From positions 310,001-374,000 of the forward strand of contig NZ_JACMYH010000002.1 in assembly GCF_014235765.1 (NCBI RefSeq): 64,000 bases of DNA, written 5' to 3'. Position numbers and translations under genes: made by a program. The notes under the pieces are model-generated. The model searched no databases. It had not been told where the DNA came from and saw only the letters and a program-made list of their open reading frames with translations. Positions within the stretch are counted from its first letter, which is position 1. Every line of letters starts with the position of its first letter. Positions 9,294-19,260 of the stretch are shown here, piece by piece. This DNA comes from Pseudomonas baltica (GTDB lineage Bacteria; Pseudomonadota; Gammaproteobacteria; Pseudomonadales; Pseudomonadaceae).

Positions 9294-10289
9294 ATGCGTC
9301 TGATTCAATTCGAAAACACCGACGGGGGACGCCAGGTTGGCGTTGTCGAGGGCGCCCACGTCCAGGTGGTCAATGATACCCGCACGACCCGCGAGCTCGC
9401 TCTTGCGGCCATTCGCGGTCACCACGGCCTGGCCGATGAAGTGGCCGCCCGTGGCACGCGACCGGGTCCGGACTATGCGCAGTTGTTGCAAGAGCGCCGC
9501 TTATTGCCGCCGCTCGATCACGAAGACCCTGCGCATTGCCTGATCAGCGGCACCGGCCTGACCCACCTGGGCAGCGCTTCGGCGCGCGACAAGATGCACC
9601 AGCAAGAGGGCGCCGTCGAAGCCGGCATGACCGACACCATGCGCATCTTCAAATGGGGCCTGGAAGGCGGCAAACCGGCAGAAGGCCAAGCCGGCGCGCA
9701 ACCGGAATGGTTCTACAAGGGTGACGGCAGCATCGTCGTGCGGCCGGGGGCCGATTTTCCCGTTCCACCCTTCGCCGAAGATGCCGGCGAAGAACCGGAA
9801 CTTACCGGGCTGTATGTGATTGGTGAGGATGGCCAGCCGTACCGCGTCGGCTATGCCCTGGGCAACGAGTTCTCCGACCATGTCATGGAGCGGCGCAACT
9901 ACCTCTACCTTGCCCATTCCAAATTACGCTTCTGCGCCTACGGTCCGGAACTGCGCGTGGGTGCATTGCCAGCGCATCTTGCCGGCACCAGCCGCATCAT
10001 TCGCAACGGCGAAACGCTCTGGGAAAAGGAGTTTCTCAGCGGCGAAGACAACATGTGCCACAGCCTCGCCAACCTTGAATTCCATCACTTCAAATACGCG
10101 CAGTTCCTGCGTCCGGGCGATGTCCACGTGCATTACTTCGGCACCGCGACACTGTCGTTTGCCGACGGCGTGAAAACCCAGCCGGGTGATCGCTTCCAGA
10201 TCAGCCTTGATGCGTTTGGCGCACCTCTGGAAAACGGCATCGGCGAAAGCGCCGAGCCTTTGGCGATCGGTCAGGTGAACGCGCTCTGA
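9294..10289 (+). CDS. AraD1/GguC family protein (fumarylacetoacetate hydrolase-like fold)
   Basis: 331-residue protein of the AraD1 (GguC) group, related to the FAH superfamily that hydrolyses, hydrates or decarboxylates 2-oxo acids. It begins MRLIQFENTDGGRQVGVVEG; later parts match the family, including SGTGLTHLGSA, a GNEFSDHVMERRNYLYLAHSK region with acidic and His residues, and HYFGTATLSFADG. I start at the ATG at 9294 with GGAG upstream; the longer frame adds unrelated residues. It closes the operon and is the likely final step on the 2-keto-3-deoxy intermediate made by the dehydratase. That assignment is inferred from order and family. Confidence 0.82.
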   Translation: MRLIQFENTDGGRQVGVVEGAHVQVVNDTRTTRELALAAIRGHHGLADEVAARGTRPGPDYAQLLQERRLLPPLDHEDPAHCLISGTGLTHLGSASARDKMHQQEGAVEAGMTDTMRIFKWGLEGGKPAEGQAGAQPEWFYKGDGSIVVRPGADFPVPPFAEDAGEEPELTGLYVIGEDGQPYRVGYALGNEFSDHVMERRNYLYLAHSKLRFCAYGPELRVGALPAHLAGTSRIIRNGETLWEKEFLSGEDNMCHSLANLEFHHFKYAQFLRPGDVHVHYFGTATLSFADGVKTQPGDRFQISLDAFGAPLENGIGESAEPLAIGQVNAL

Positions 10290-10378
10290 TCGCACTGTAT
10301 AAGCAAGCCGTGCACGCTCCTGATGAACCGAGATGTTCACGTTTTATCAGGGCTTGCACTCATGCGACAAAGTTCCGC

Positions 10379-10386
10379 GCCGATAA
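10379..10386 (+). promoter_or_regulatory. Possible sigma-28 (FliA) -10 element GCCGATAA
   Basis: An exact match to the FliA -10 consensus lies 46 bp before the chemoreceptor start. Many chemoreceptor genes use sigma-28. I could not find a good TAAAGTTT -35 at the standard 11-bp spacing, so this is tentative. Confidence 0.3.
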
Positions 10387-10431
10387 GGTTATACAAGATC
10401 AATAACTCCACACCTTGCGGATGCGCCCCTC

Positions 10432-12414
10432 ATGCTGCACACCATTCAAACTCGCTATACCGCTACTTTCGTAGGCTTCGTTCTGCTCGTCGCGGTGCTG
10501 ACGGCGATAGGGGTCAATTACTTCATCACGCCCAGCCTTACAGGCACCGATGAACGCAAGTTGGTCACTGAGGCAGGGGAGATCAGTGCCGTCATCAAGC
10601 GCGAGTTGGCACGGGTGCAGGCGCAGCAGCGGGTGATTACCGAGACGGTTGCGCAACTGGACAGCGACAGTATCGACCGCCTGCTGCCCAGCATGGTCAA
10701 CCAGTACGGCGAGTCGAAGGTATTCGGCGGAGGTATCTGGCCGCTTCCCGACAAACGTACCGTGGGCCGGGCCAAGCACAGTACGTTCTATCACCGCGAT
10801 GCCAGCGGCAAGTTGATAGTCAACACTCACTGGAACTCGCCTGAATCGAAAAACTACTTCGAGCAGTCCTGGTACCTCGGTGGGCTCAAGGCCCCTGCGG
10901 GGCAGTGCAACTGGGCCTCGGCCTACCAGGACGATGCCAGCCCGGAGCCGCGCACCAACTGCGCGATGGCCATTACCAAGGACGGCGCGGCCTATGGCGT
11001 CGCGACCATCGATGTGACATTGGGCTTCTTCAATGAGCTGATCGCGCAGAAAGAGCGCGAGATCAACGCGCAACTGATGATCGTCGAAAGCGACGGCAAA
11101 GTCCTGAGCAACCAGCCGGAGATTCTAGGCAACAACGTACTGAAGAATCTCGGCGACCTGGCTGGCCAATACCCCTTTGCGGCAGCACTGCAGGGTTTGC
11201 TGAAAAGCCCCGGTGCCACGCGTTCGACGTTTGTCGGCAGCGATGGCAAGCAATACACCTTGTTCCTGATGCCCGTCGAAGGCACGCCGTGGCAGATGGC
11301 GGTAGCCCAACCCACTGAAGTGCTGACGGCGCAAAGCAGCCATGTGCTCAAGACCCTGGCGATGCTGCAGATCCCGATGGTGGTCATCATGCTGCTGGTC
11401 ATCGTGTTCGCCCTCAGGCAACTGATGAACCGCCTGGCGGTGCTCAAGACCAACATCGATACGTTGTCGGCCGGCGATGCCGACCTGACCAAGCGCATCG
11501 TCATTCGCGCCGAGGACGAAGTTGGCGCAGTGGGCCACTCGATCAACCGCTTCATCGTCTATTTGCAGAAAATGATCAGTGAAGTGTCCGACTCGTCTTC
11601 TTTGATTGCCGAGGGTATCGAGCAGCTACGCGGACAGTCGCGCGGCACCAACAGCATTCTGACTCGCCACGCCAATGAAACCGATCAAGCGGTGACGGCC
11701 ATCACCGAGATGAGCTCCACCGCCGATGACGTCGCCCGCAATGCCGCTCAAACCGCGAGCATGACCCAGGTGGCGAGCGAGAAGGCCCGGCATTCAAAAG
11801 TGGTGGTCGAAGATGCCTCGAGCAGTGTCCGCGAACTGATCTCGGAAGTGGAAGACGCCACTACCAAGGTCAGGGCCATGGAACACGATGCCCAGCGTAT
11901 CAATTCTGTACTGGGCGTGATTGGTGACATTGCCGGGCAGACCAATCTACTCGCGCTCAACGCTGCGATCGAGGCGGCGCGCGCAGGTGAACAAGGCCGC
12001 GGTTTTGCAGTGGTTGCCGATGAAGTGAGGGCCTTGGCAGGGCGTACCCAGTCCAGCACCTCGGAAATCAATGAAATGCTCAACCGTCTGCAGCAGGGTG
12101 TCAGTGCTGCCGTGGTGGCGATGGAGAGCACCAAGGCGCGCTGTCAGGCCACGGTCGACAAGACCTCCAGGGTGAACGAAGGCTTGGATGCGATGACCGA
12201 ATCGGTTGTGTGCATCAACGACCTCAGTACGCAGATAGCCACCGCAGCTGAAGAGCAGAGCGCCGTCAGTGAAGAGGTCAACCGCAACATGGTAGCGGTG
12301 CGGCAGATAGTCGAGGACCTGGTGGCAGGAGGCGCGCAGACCGAGAAGAGCACGTCTGCGCTCGCCGCATCCAATGCCAATCTGATCGCTGTGGTACGAC
12401 GCTTCAAGGTGTGA
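10432..12414 (+). CDS. Methyl-accepting chemotaxis protein with periplasmic dCache sensor
   Basis: 660-residue inner-membrane chemoreceptor. A first transmembrane segment (about residues 13-31) is followed by a large periplasmic sensing region of about 270 residues with dCache_1-type features. A second segment lies near 305-325 ([15 protein letters not shown]). HAMP follows at about 328-380, then the cytoplasmic signalling domain, whose hairpin tip [20 protein letters not shown] is near residue 505. No C-terminal CheR-tethering pentapeptide is seen. It should pass ligand binding to CheA/CheW. The ligand is unknown; proximity to the catabolic operon hints at the same or a related carboxylate. 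Confidence 0.93.
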   Translation: MLHTIQTRYTATFVGFVLLVAVLTAIGVNYFITPSLTGTDERKLVTEAGEISAVIKRELARVQAQQRVITETVAQLDSDSIDRLLPSMVNQYGESKVFGGGIWPLPDKRTVGRAKHSTFYHRDASGKLIVNTHWNSPESKNYFEQSWYLGGLKAPAGQCNWASAYQDDASPEPRTNCAMAITKDGAAYGVATIDVTLGFFNELIAQKEREINAQLMIVESDGKVLSNQPEILGNNVLKNLGDLAGQYPFAAALQGLLKSPGATRSTFVGSDGKQYTLFLMPVEGTPWQMAVAQPTEVLTAQSSHVLKTLAMLQIPMVVIMLLVIVFALRQLMNRLAVLKTNIDTLSAGDADLTKRIVIRAEDEVGAVGHSINRFIVYLQKMISEVSDSSSLIAEGIEQLRGQSRGTNSILTRHANETDQAVTAITEMSSTADDVARNAAQTASMTQVASEKARHSKVVVEDASSSVRELISEVEDATTKVRAMEHDAQRINSVLGVIGDIAGQTNLLALNAAIEAARAGEQGRGFAVVADEVRALAGRTQSSTSEINEMLNRLQQGVSAAVVAMESTKARCQATVDKTSRVNEGLDAMTESVVCINDLSTQIATAAEEQSAVSEEVNRNMVAVRQIVEDLVAGGAQTEKSTSALAASNANLIAVVRRFKV

Positions 12415-12424
12415 GGACGGGCTG

Positions 12425-12449
12425 GGGCTGCGGTGACGGACGGCAGCCC
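12425..12449. terminator. Hairpin between convergent chemoreceptor and GGDEF genes
   Basis: The 63-bp gap between two convergent genes contains a 7-bp GGGCTGC/GCAGCCC stem with an 11-nt loop. A smaller GGGCAGCTGCCC palindrome follows at about 12467-12478. Neither has a clear T-run, so termination is plausible from position but weakly supported. Confidence 0.35.
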
Positions 12450-12477
12450 TCGCTCGGGATAACCCAGGGCAGCTGCC

Positions 12478-14052
12478 CTAAGTCACCAGGCTGCTAACGT
12501 ATGAACCGGTTGCTTGCGCACCAGGCAGCTCGTTCGCCTCGACACGGTTTCGGCCTCGGTTTTTGGCGCGATACAGAAGCCTGTCCGCCTCCTTCAGGGC
12601 CGCGGTATAGGCGTCGTGTTTGGGTGCGTTGATTGCCACCACGCCCAAGCTGACAGTGACGTTACCCAACGCACTGGCTGAATGCTCGATGCCGGCATTG
12701 AAAATGGACAGCCTGACCTTTTCGGCAACGCTGAGCGCGCCGGCAAGATCCGTTTCCGGTAGCAGAATCACGAACTCCTCGCCACCATAACGCGCCGCCA
12801 GATCCCCGGCTCGGTGCACCGCACTGCCTATGAGGCTGGCGACTTCCATGAGGCAGTCATCGCCTCGGACATGCCCGTACTGGTCGTTGTATTGCTTGAA
12901 CCAATCGATGTCCAACAGGATGATCGCCAGCGTCGAGCGATTGCGGCTGGCTCGTGCCCATTCCTGGCGCACGGCAAAGTCGAAGCGACGTCGGTTGGGC
13001 AACTGCGTCAGGCTGTCGGTTTGCGCGATTGTTTCCAATTCATTCTGGGCGCCTTGCAGCTCGCTTTCCGCCGTTATCAGTTGCTGGATCTGCTTGTACA
13101 GCAAGACGCTCAACCCTATCAAGGCAAGGCAGATCAGGGCAATCAGCCCCGCCGACCGATAGGCATATGCCCACCAGGGGGCGAATACGTGTTGGGATGA
13201 GACACCCGCAGCCGCGACGATAGGCAGGCCGGTGACCCGGCGGTAGGCATAGATCCTTTCCACACCGTCCACCAAAGATCTGGTCACGGCAATACCGCTG
13301 TCACTCTCGGGCAGATAGCGCGAGAAAATATCGCCTTTGGCAATGTTGGTGGTCATCAGCGCCGTCAGGGTAGGGCGCCGGGCCAGCAGGTCACCGTTGT
13401 TCAGGGCCAGGAAAATAACGCCCTGGTCGTCTACATCCATTCGTTCGAAGAACGTCTGGAAATAGGCAACGGGCACCGTGGCCAATGCCACACCGGCAAA
13501 AGTGCCATCAGCGCCATTGATACGTCGGCTGATCGGAATGACCATATCCCCGGTGATGCGACTTTTCACGATGGAGCCGATTCGCGTGGCGGTATCACTG
13601 TGATCGCGGTGATAGATGAAATAAGGACGATCACCGTTATCGTGGGTTTGAATCTCGGAGAACGAGTTGACTATCCAGTTGCCCTGGGCATCGAAGATGA
13701 AGAGCCCCTGGACAGCCTCGACGTTCGACACGTTTGCCGCCATCAGCTTCGCCAACCGCGCTCGCGCGTCGATCGCAAGCCCGTCGTGCTCTACGCGTTC
13801 CACAAGATCACGCAAGGTATTGTCAGCTTGTCGCACCGTATCTTGAGCTTGCTGTTCGGCGGCACGGACGATATTGGAAACTGCAACTTTGGCGGCCGCC
13901 AGACGTTCTTCCCGGGACAAACTCATTTGCCACGCAGTTGCCAGACCCAAGGATAGACACACCAATGCAATGAAGCCTATCAGGGCTTTGCTCAGCAACG
14001 ACGGCGATAGTCTGGCTGGGGTAAAGTCGCTTGGTTTCATAAAAGGCGTCAT
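12478..14052 (-). CDS. Membrane diguanylate cyclase (Cache sensor plus GGDEF)
   Basis: 524-residue protein with an N-terminal transmembrane helix (about 20-42), a periplasmic Cache-type sensor, a second helix near 290-310 (SAGLIALICLALIGLSVLLY) and a GGDEF domain from about 350. The active site reads GGEEF at about residue 422. An RxxD inhibitory site (RAGD) lies exactly five residues upstream, so the enzyme should make cyclic di-GMP and be product-inhibited. Two starts are possible (14052, or MKPSDF at 14040); neither has a strong ribosome-binding site. It is convergent with the chemoreceptor. Confidence 0.9.
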   Translation of the reverse strand: MTPFMKPSDFTPARLSPSLLSKALIGFIALVCLSLGLATAWQMSLSREERLAAAKVAVSNIVRAAEQQAQDTVRQADNTLRDLVERVEHDGLAIDARARLAKLMAANVSNVEAVQGLFIFDAQGNWIVNSFSEIQTHDNGDRPYFIYHRDHSDTATRIGSIVKSRITGDMVIPISRRINGADGTFAGVALATVPVAYFQTFFERMDVDDQGVIFLALNNGDLLARRPTLTALMTTNIAKGDIFSRYLPESDSGIAVTRSLVDGVERIYAYRRVTGLPIVAAAGVSSQHVFAPWWAYAYRSAGLIALICLALIGLSVLLYKQIQQLITAESELQGAQNELETIAQTDSLTQLPNRRRFDFAVRQEWARASRNRSTLAIILLDIDWFKQYNDQYGHVRGDDCLMEVASLIGSAVHRAGDLAARYGGEEFVILLPETDLAGALSVAEKVRLSIFNAGIEHSASALGNVTVSLGVVAINAPKHDAYTAALKEADRLLYRAKNRGRNRVEANELPGAQATGSYVSSLVT

Positions 14053-14109
14053 TGGCTTGGCGGCAAAGCGAGATCAATGCAGTTTCCGTACCGCACTGGA
14101 AGCTCGCAT

Positions 14110-16320
<2,211 letters not shown>

Positions 16321-16340
16321 TGGGTGTCAGGCCCTGAAGG

Positions 16341-16910
16341 CTACTGACGGGGGGGCAGGGGCCCGTAAGCCTGATAGGCCTCGATCAGCGTATCGAACAG
16401 CGAGATGTCCGAGCGGCTTCTGGCAACCAGTTGAGCGCCGGCCACTGCCGAAAAGATAGCCCGCGCACGCACCTCGCTTGCAGCCGGTTCGCACACGTGC
16501 GCCTCGACCAGCAGCCGGCTCAACCAGGCAATGTTCACCTGCGCGAAGGCCTGGATTTCCTCGGCCATGGCCGGGGGAAGGTTATCGGTTTCAGCGCCCA
16601 CGAAGCTGCCCAGGCAAAGCCGGTTGTCAGCCTCCAGCGAGCGCCGAAAGATCTCGGGGAAGCGCTGCAGCGCTTCCACAGGGTTGGGGGTCTGCTCGGA
16701 AATGGTTTCCAGCGCAGCCGCACCGTCTTCCCAATAGCGCCGGGCAACGGCAACGCCGAGGTCGGCCTTGCTCGGAAAGTGGTAGTAGATACTGGCCGGC
16801 TTGATCCCGACTTCATTCGCCAGGTCACGAAAATTCAGCCCGTTGTAGCCTTGTGACTGGGCAATGTTTCGGGCAGCCAGGAGTATGGCCTCGCGGGCGT
16901 TGCTGCTCAT
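16341..16910 (-). CDS. TetR-family repressor, probable regulator of the adjacent GST
   Basis: 189-residue TetR regulator. The N-terminal helix-turn-helix is LNFRDLANEVGIKPASIYYH at about residues 25-44; the C-terminal part resembles the TetR_C_33/AcuR-like ligand domain. The start ATG at 16910 (MSSNAREA) matches the family; the frame upstream is not typical. It lies 129 bp downstream of the glutathione transferase gene on the same strand. That gene's promoter carries two CCTAAC-N4-GTTAGG palindromes, which are the likely operator, so the pair forms a small inducible detoxification module. Confidence 0.9.
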   Translation of the reverse strand: MSSNAREAILLAARNIAQSQGYNGLNFRDLANEVGIKPASIYYHFPSKADLGVAVARRYWEDGAAALETISEQTPNPVEALQRFPEIFRRSLEADNRLCLGSFVGAETDNLPPAMAEEIQAFAQVNIAWLSRLLVEAHVCEPAASEVRARAIFSAVAGAQLVARSRSDISLFDTLIEAYQAYGPLPPRQ

Positions 16911-17039
16911 TGGGGTGCCTTTCGTGCGTCGGACGAGTTCTCGGGAAGCGCGGCATCTTAAAGCAAAAGGGCTCGGCATGACGCGTACCGAGGCCGCCAG
17001 GTAGTGACGGCCTCGATAGCGGCTACCCATCGTGAGCTG

Positions 17040-17741
17040 TCAGACGGTAGGCGAATCCAGCTCTGGTATGCCGCTGTTGCGGTCAGCGTAGGCCGCCTGG
17101 AAGGCTGGCCGTTGCTGCCAGCGCTGCCAGTAGCTGTCCAGATGCTCGAAACGCTCATCCAGCGGAGTGGCGTTGACCGGGAACTTGGAGAAGGCGATGG
17201 CGGTTGCCAAAGTGATGTCGGCAAACGTCGGCTCGGCACCGCCGAGCAGCCATTCACGGCCGTCAGCCAGATGACGATTGACCAGGGCGGCATGCATCAG
17301 CGCCTCCTTGCGACAGTGCTCACCCCACGCTTCGTTCTTGGTCAGTTCGAGCTTGAAGCCCAGGCCGGTGTGCAGCACGTGGAACGCGGTGACGATGCGA
17401 TAGAGGATATGCACCCAGATGCGGTTGTCCCACATGGTGTCCAGGCCCTGTTCCAGCGCGTTTTCGCCCATGATCTTGCGTCCCGGATAGGACTGGTCGA
17501 GGTAACGCGCGATGGCCGCCGTTTCCGCCAGGTAGCTGCCATCGGCCAACTGCAAGGTCGGCGTTTCACCCCATGGATTCATGTTCAGATGGCGCCAACC
17601 GCGCTGCTGCCCACCCGGCGCCATGTCGTAGATGACTTCATCGAACTGATCGGCAATGCCCTTTTCGTGCATGAACAACCGCAGGCGCTGCGGGTTGGGG
17701 AAAGCCGAGGGGGAGGTGAAGAGCTGCAGTTTGGAAGTCAT
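17040..17741 (-). CDS. Glutathione S-transferase family protein
   Basis: 233-residue two-domain GST. The N-terminal thioredoxin-like domain (about 1-85) contains NPQRLRLFMHEKGI and the glutathione-site motif AETAAIARYLD. An all-helical C-terminal domain with the capping motif PTFADITLATAIAFSK follows (about residues 172-190). It likely conjugates or reduces electrophiles with glutathione in the cytoplasm. It is transcribed from a clear promoter at 17795-17823 framed by TetR-type palindromes, and is followed by the TetR gene. Confidence 0.9.
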   Translation of the reverse strand: MTSKLQLFTSPSAFPNPQRLRLFMHEKGIADQFDEVIYDMAPGGQQRGWRHLNMNPWGETPTLQLADGSYLAETAAIARYLDQSYPGRKIMGENALEQGLDTMWDNRIWVHILYRIVTAFHVLHTGLGFKLELTKNEAWGEHCRKEALMHAALVNRHLADGREWLLGGAEPTFADITLATAIAFSKFPVNATPLDERFEHLDSYWQRWQQRPAFQAAYADRNSGIPELDSPTV

Positions 17742-17771
17742 GGGTGGGTCCTGAAGAGTTGAGCAGTCTGG

Positions 17772-17787
17772 CCTAACGCTTGTTAGG
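17772..17787. promoter_or_regulatory. TetR-type operator 1 (CCTAAC-N4-GTTAGG)
   Basis: A 6+6 bp perfect inverted repeat, CCTAACGCTTGTTAGG, just downstream of the -10 of the GST promoter, where a bound repressor would block initiation. It has the same half-sites as the second copy 41 bp away. Confidence 0.7.
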
Positions 17788-17794
17788 TAGACAG

Positions 17795-17823
17795 ACCATA
17801 GGCGCCTCTTGAGAGCGCGTCAA
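17795..17823 (-). promoter_or_regulatory. Sigma-70 promoter of the GST gene
   Basis: On the minus strand, -35 TTGACG (17823-17818) and -10 TATGGT (17800-17795) are separated by exactly 17 bp. They lie between the two palindromic operators and read towards the GST gene. Confidence 0.65.
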
Positions 17824-17828
17824 TAGGC

Positions 17829-17848
17829 TACCTAACGTTTGTTAGGTA
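17829..17848. promoter_or_regulatory. TetR-type operator 2 (8-bp arms)
   Basis: TACCTAACGTTTGTTAGGTA has perfect 8-bp arms around a 4-bp centre, immediately upstream of the -35. It is the stronger of the two sites. It also lies 16 bp past the stop of the LysR gene at 17864-18706. Confidence 0.75.
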
Positions 17849-17863
17849 TAACGGTTCGCCTTT

Positions 17864-18706
17864 TTACGAGTGATGCGCCACGGCTTCAAGGTGCTCTCGC
17901 ATTCTGCTGACGGCCAGGCGGTTACCTGCATCGTCCCGACGTCGCTCAACGATGGAATAGGCGATCTCCGGCAGGGGCGGCAGCGCTGTGCCCGCCATCG
18001 CCGGTCGGCAGAAGCCCGCTTCGGTGCGGCAGGTAATCCCCAGTCCTGCTTCGACCGCCGCACGTACGCCATCGAGGCTCGGCGTGGTCAGCACCATGCG
18101 CCACGGACGCCCGGCGGCGTCCAGCACCCGCTGCGCGGCCAGCAGAAACGGGCAGGGCAGGGTAATGCCCACCAGCGGTACCACGTCACCGAGCAGCAGA
18201 TCCGGGTTGCCGAACCACTTCATGGGAAGCCGGGTGACCACGCTGCCGCCAAACGGCTCACCCGCACACAAGGCGGCGTCGATGCGGTCCTCGCCTATGG
18301 CCTGCAGCAGTTCTGCCGTGCTGGCCACGACAATTGAAAAAGCAGCACCAGGGGTCGCGACGAGGACGTCCGCAAGCGTGGGGCGCAATACCCCTGCCAC
18401 GAAATCCTGCACGACACCGAGTCGAACCGGCGCCGCGGTGTCCGGCGCAAGCTCCGCACGTGCGGCGTCTATGCGACTCAGGATCGAGCGCGCATGGCCC
18501 AGCAAAAGCCCCCCGGCAGTGTTGAGCCGCAAGGCCCGGCCATCCCTGTCGAACAGCGGCTGGCGCACGATGCCTTCAAGACGGGCGATCTGCAGGCTGA
18601 GCGCCGACTCACTGCGCGCAATGCGCGTGGCCGCCGCGGCCAGCGAGCCACCATCGACCACCGCCACGAAGGTGCGAAGCAAAGGGGAGGGAATGTCCGC
18701 AATCAT
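17864..18706 (-). CDS. LysR-family transcriptional regulator
   Basis: 280-residue LysR regulator. The helix-turn-helix is at about residues 8-65 (LLRTFVAVVDGGSLAAAATR, then SESALSLQIARLEGIV), followed by a substrate-binding-like domain. It is divergent from the tautomerase gene across 94 bp, the usual arrangement for a LysR regulator and its target. A 9-bp inverted repeat (GAGGAAAAC at 18707-18715, GTTTTCCTC at 18753-18761) and a TTGAG-N16-CTCAA arrangement in that gap are possible binding sites. Target and inducer are unknown. Confidence 0.88.
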   Translation of the reverse strand: MIADIPSPLLRTFVAVVDGGSLAAAATRIARSESALSLQIARLEGIVRQPLFDRDGRALRLNTAGGLLLGHARSILSRIDAARAELAPDTAAPVRLGVVQDFVAGVLRPTLADVLVATPGAAFSIVVASTAELLQAIGEDRIDAALCAGEPFGGSVVTRLPMKWFGNPDLLLGDVVPLVGITLPCPFLLAAQRVLDAAGRPWRMVLTTPSLDGVRAAVEAGLGITCRTEAGFCRPAMAGTALPPLPEIAYSIVERRRDDAGNRLAVSRMREHLEAVAHHS

Positions 18707-18800
18707 GAGGAAAACTCAAACCTGGGGTGTGGAAAGTCTTGAGTATAGTTTCGTTTTCCTCAAATAGACTTCGATCTCCATCACCGCCAGGAGAACGAAA

Positions 18801-19184
18801 ATGCCTTTTGCCAGACTTACGCTGTCGCACGAGCCGTCTCTCGACCAGGGCCGCCAGCTGTGCACCGAATTGACTGACCTGGTCGCCAAAGCCCTGGGCA
18901 AACGCCGGGACCTCACTTCGGTGCTGATCGAAGTGCCGGGGGCACATCGCTGGACCGTCGGCGCTGATGAACAGCCGGCGGCGGCGCATCTCGAGGTCAG
19001 CGTGACCGCAGGGACGAACTCGGAAGAGGAAAAAACTGCGTTTATCGCAAGTGCCATGTCGTTGCTCCGACGGGCCCTGCCGGACCTTCACCCGGCGACC
19101 TACATCGTTGTAAAGGAGCATCCGGCAACCGATTGGGGGTATGACGGGCGGACTCAGGCCGATCGCGCGAAGGGCCGCGGGTAG
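18801..19184 (+). CDS. Tautomerase-superfamily protein (4-oxalocrotonate tautomerase-like)
   Basis: 127-residue protein beginning MPFARLTL, so Pro-2 becomes the N-terminal catalytic proline after Met removal, the hallmark of the tautomerase superfamily. The LIEVPGAHRWTVG region around residues 42-54 resembles the beta-strand with active-site residues. It is longer than the 62-residue 4-OT and may be a fused or two-domain form. It is divergent from a LysR gene and starts after a GCCAGGAGAACG ribosome-binding region. Substrate unknown. Its 3' end is 76 bp before the next gene. Confidence 0.8.
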   Translation: MPFARLTLSHEPSLDQGRQLCTELTDLVAKALGKRRDLTSVLIEVPGAHRWTVGADEQPAAAHLEVSVTAGTNSEEEKTAFIASAMSLLRRALPDLHPATYIVVKEHPATDWGYDGRTQADRAKGRG

Positions 19185-19260
19185 GCTGGTTTTTGAGTGC
19201 TGGCGTGCAGTGTTTGCGGTTAATCTCCAAGCATTGAAAGCCAGGCAGAGAAGGCATCGA

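Noticed and set aside
18716..19121. Minus-strand frames over the tautomerase gene
   Set aside because: Antisense to a gene with a Pro-2 tautomerase start and good ribosome-binding site.
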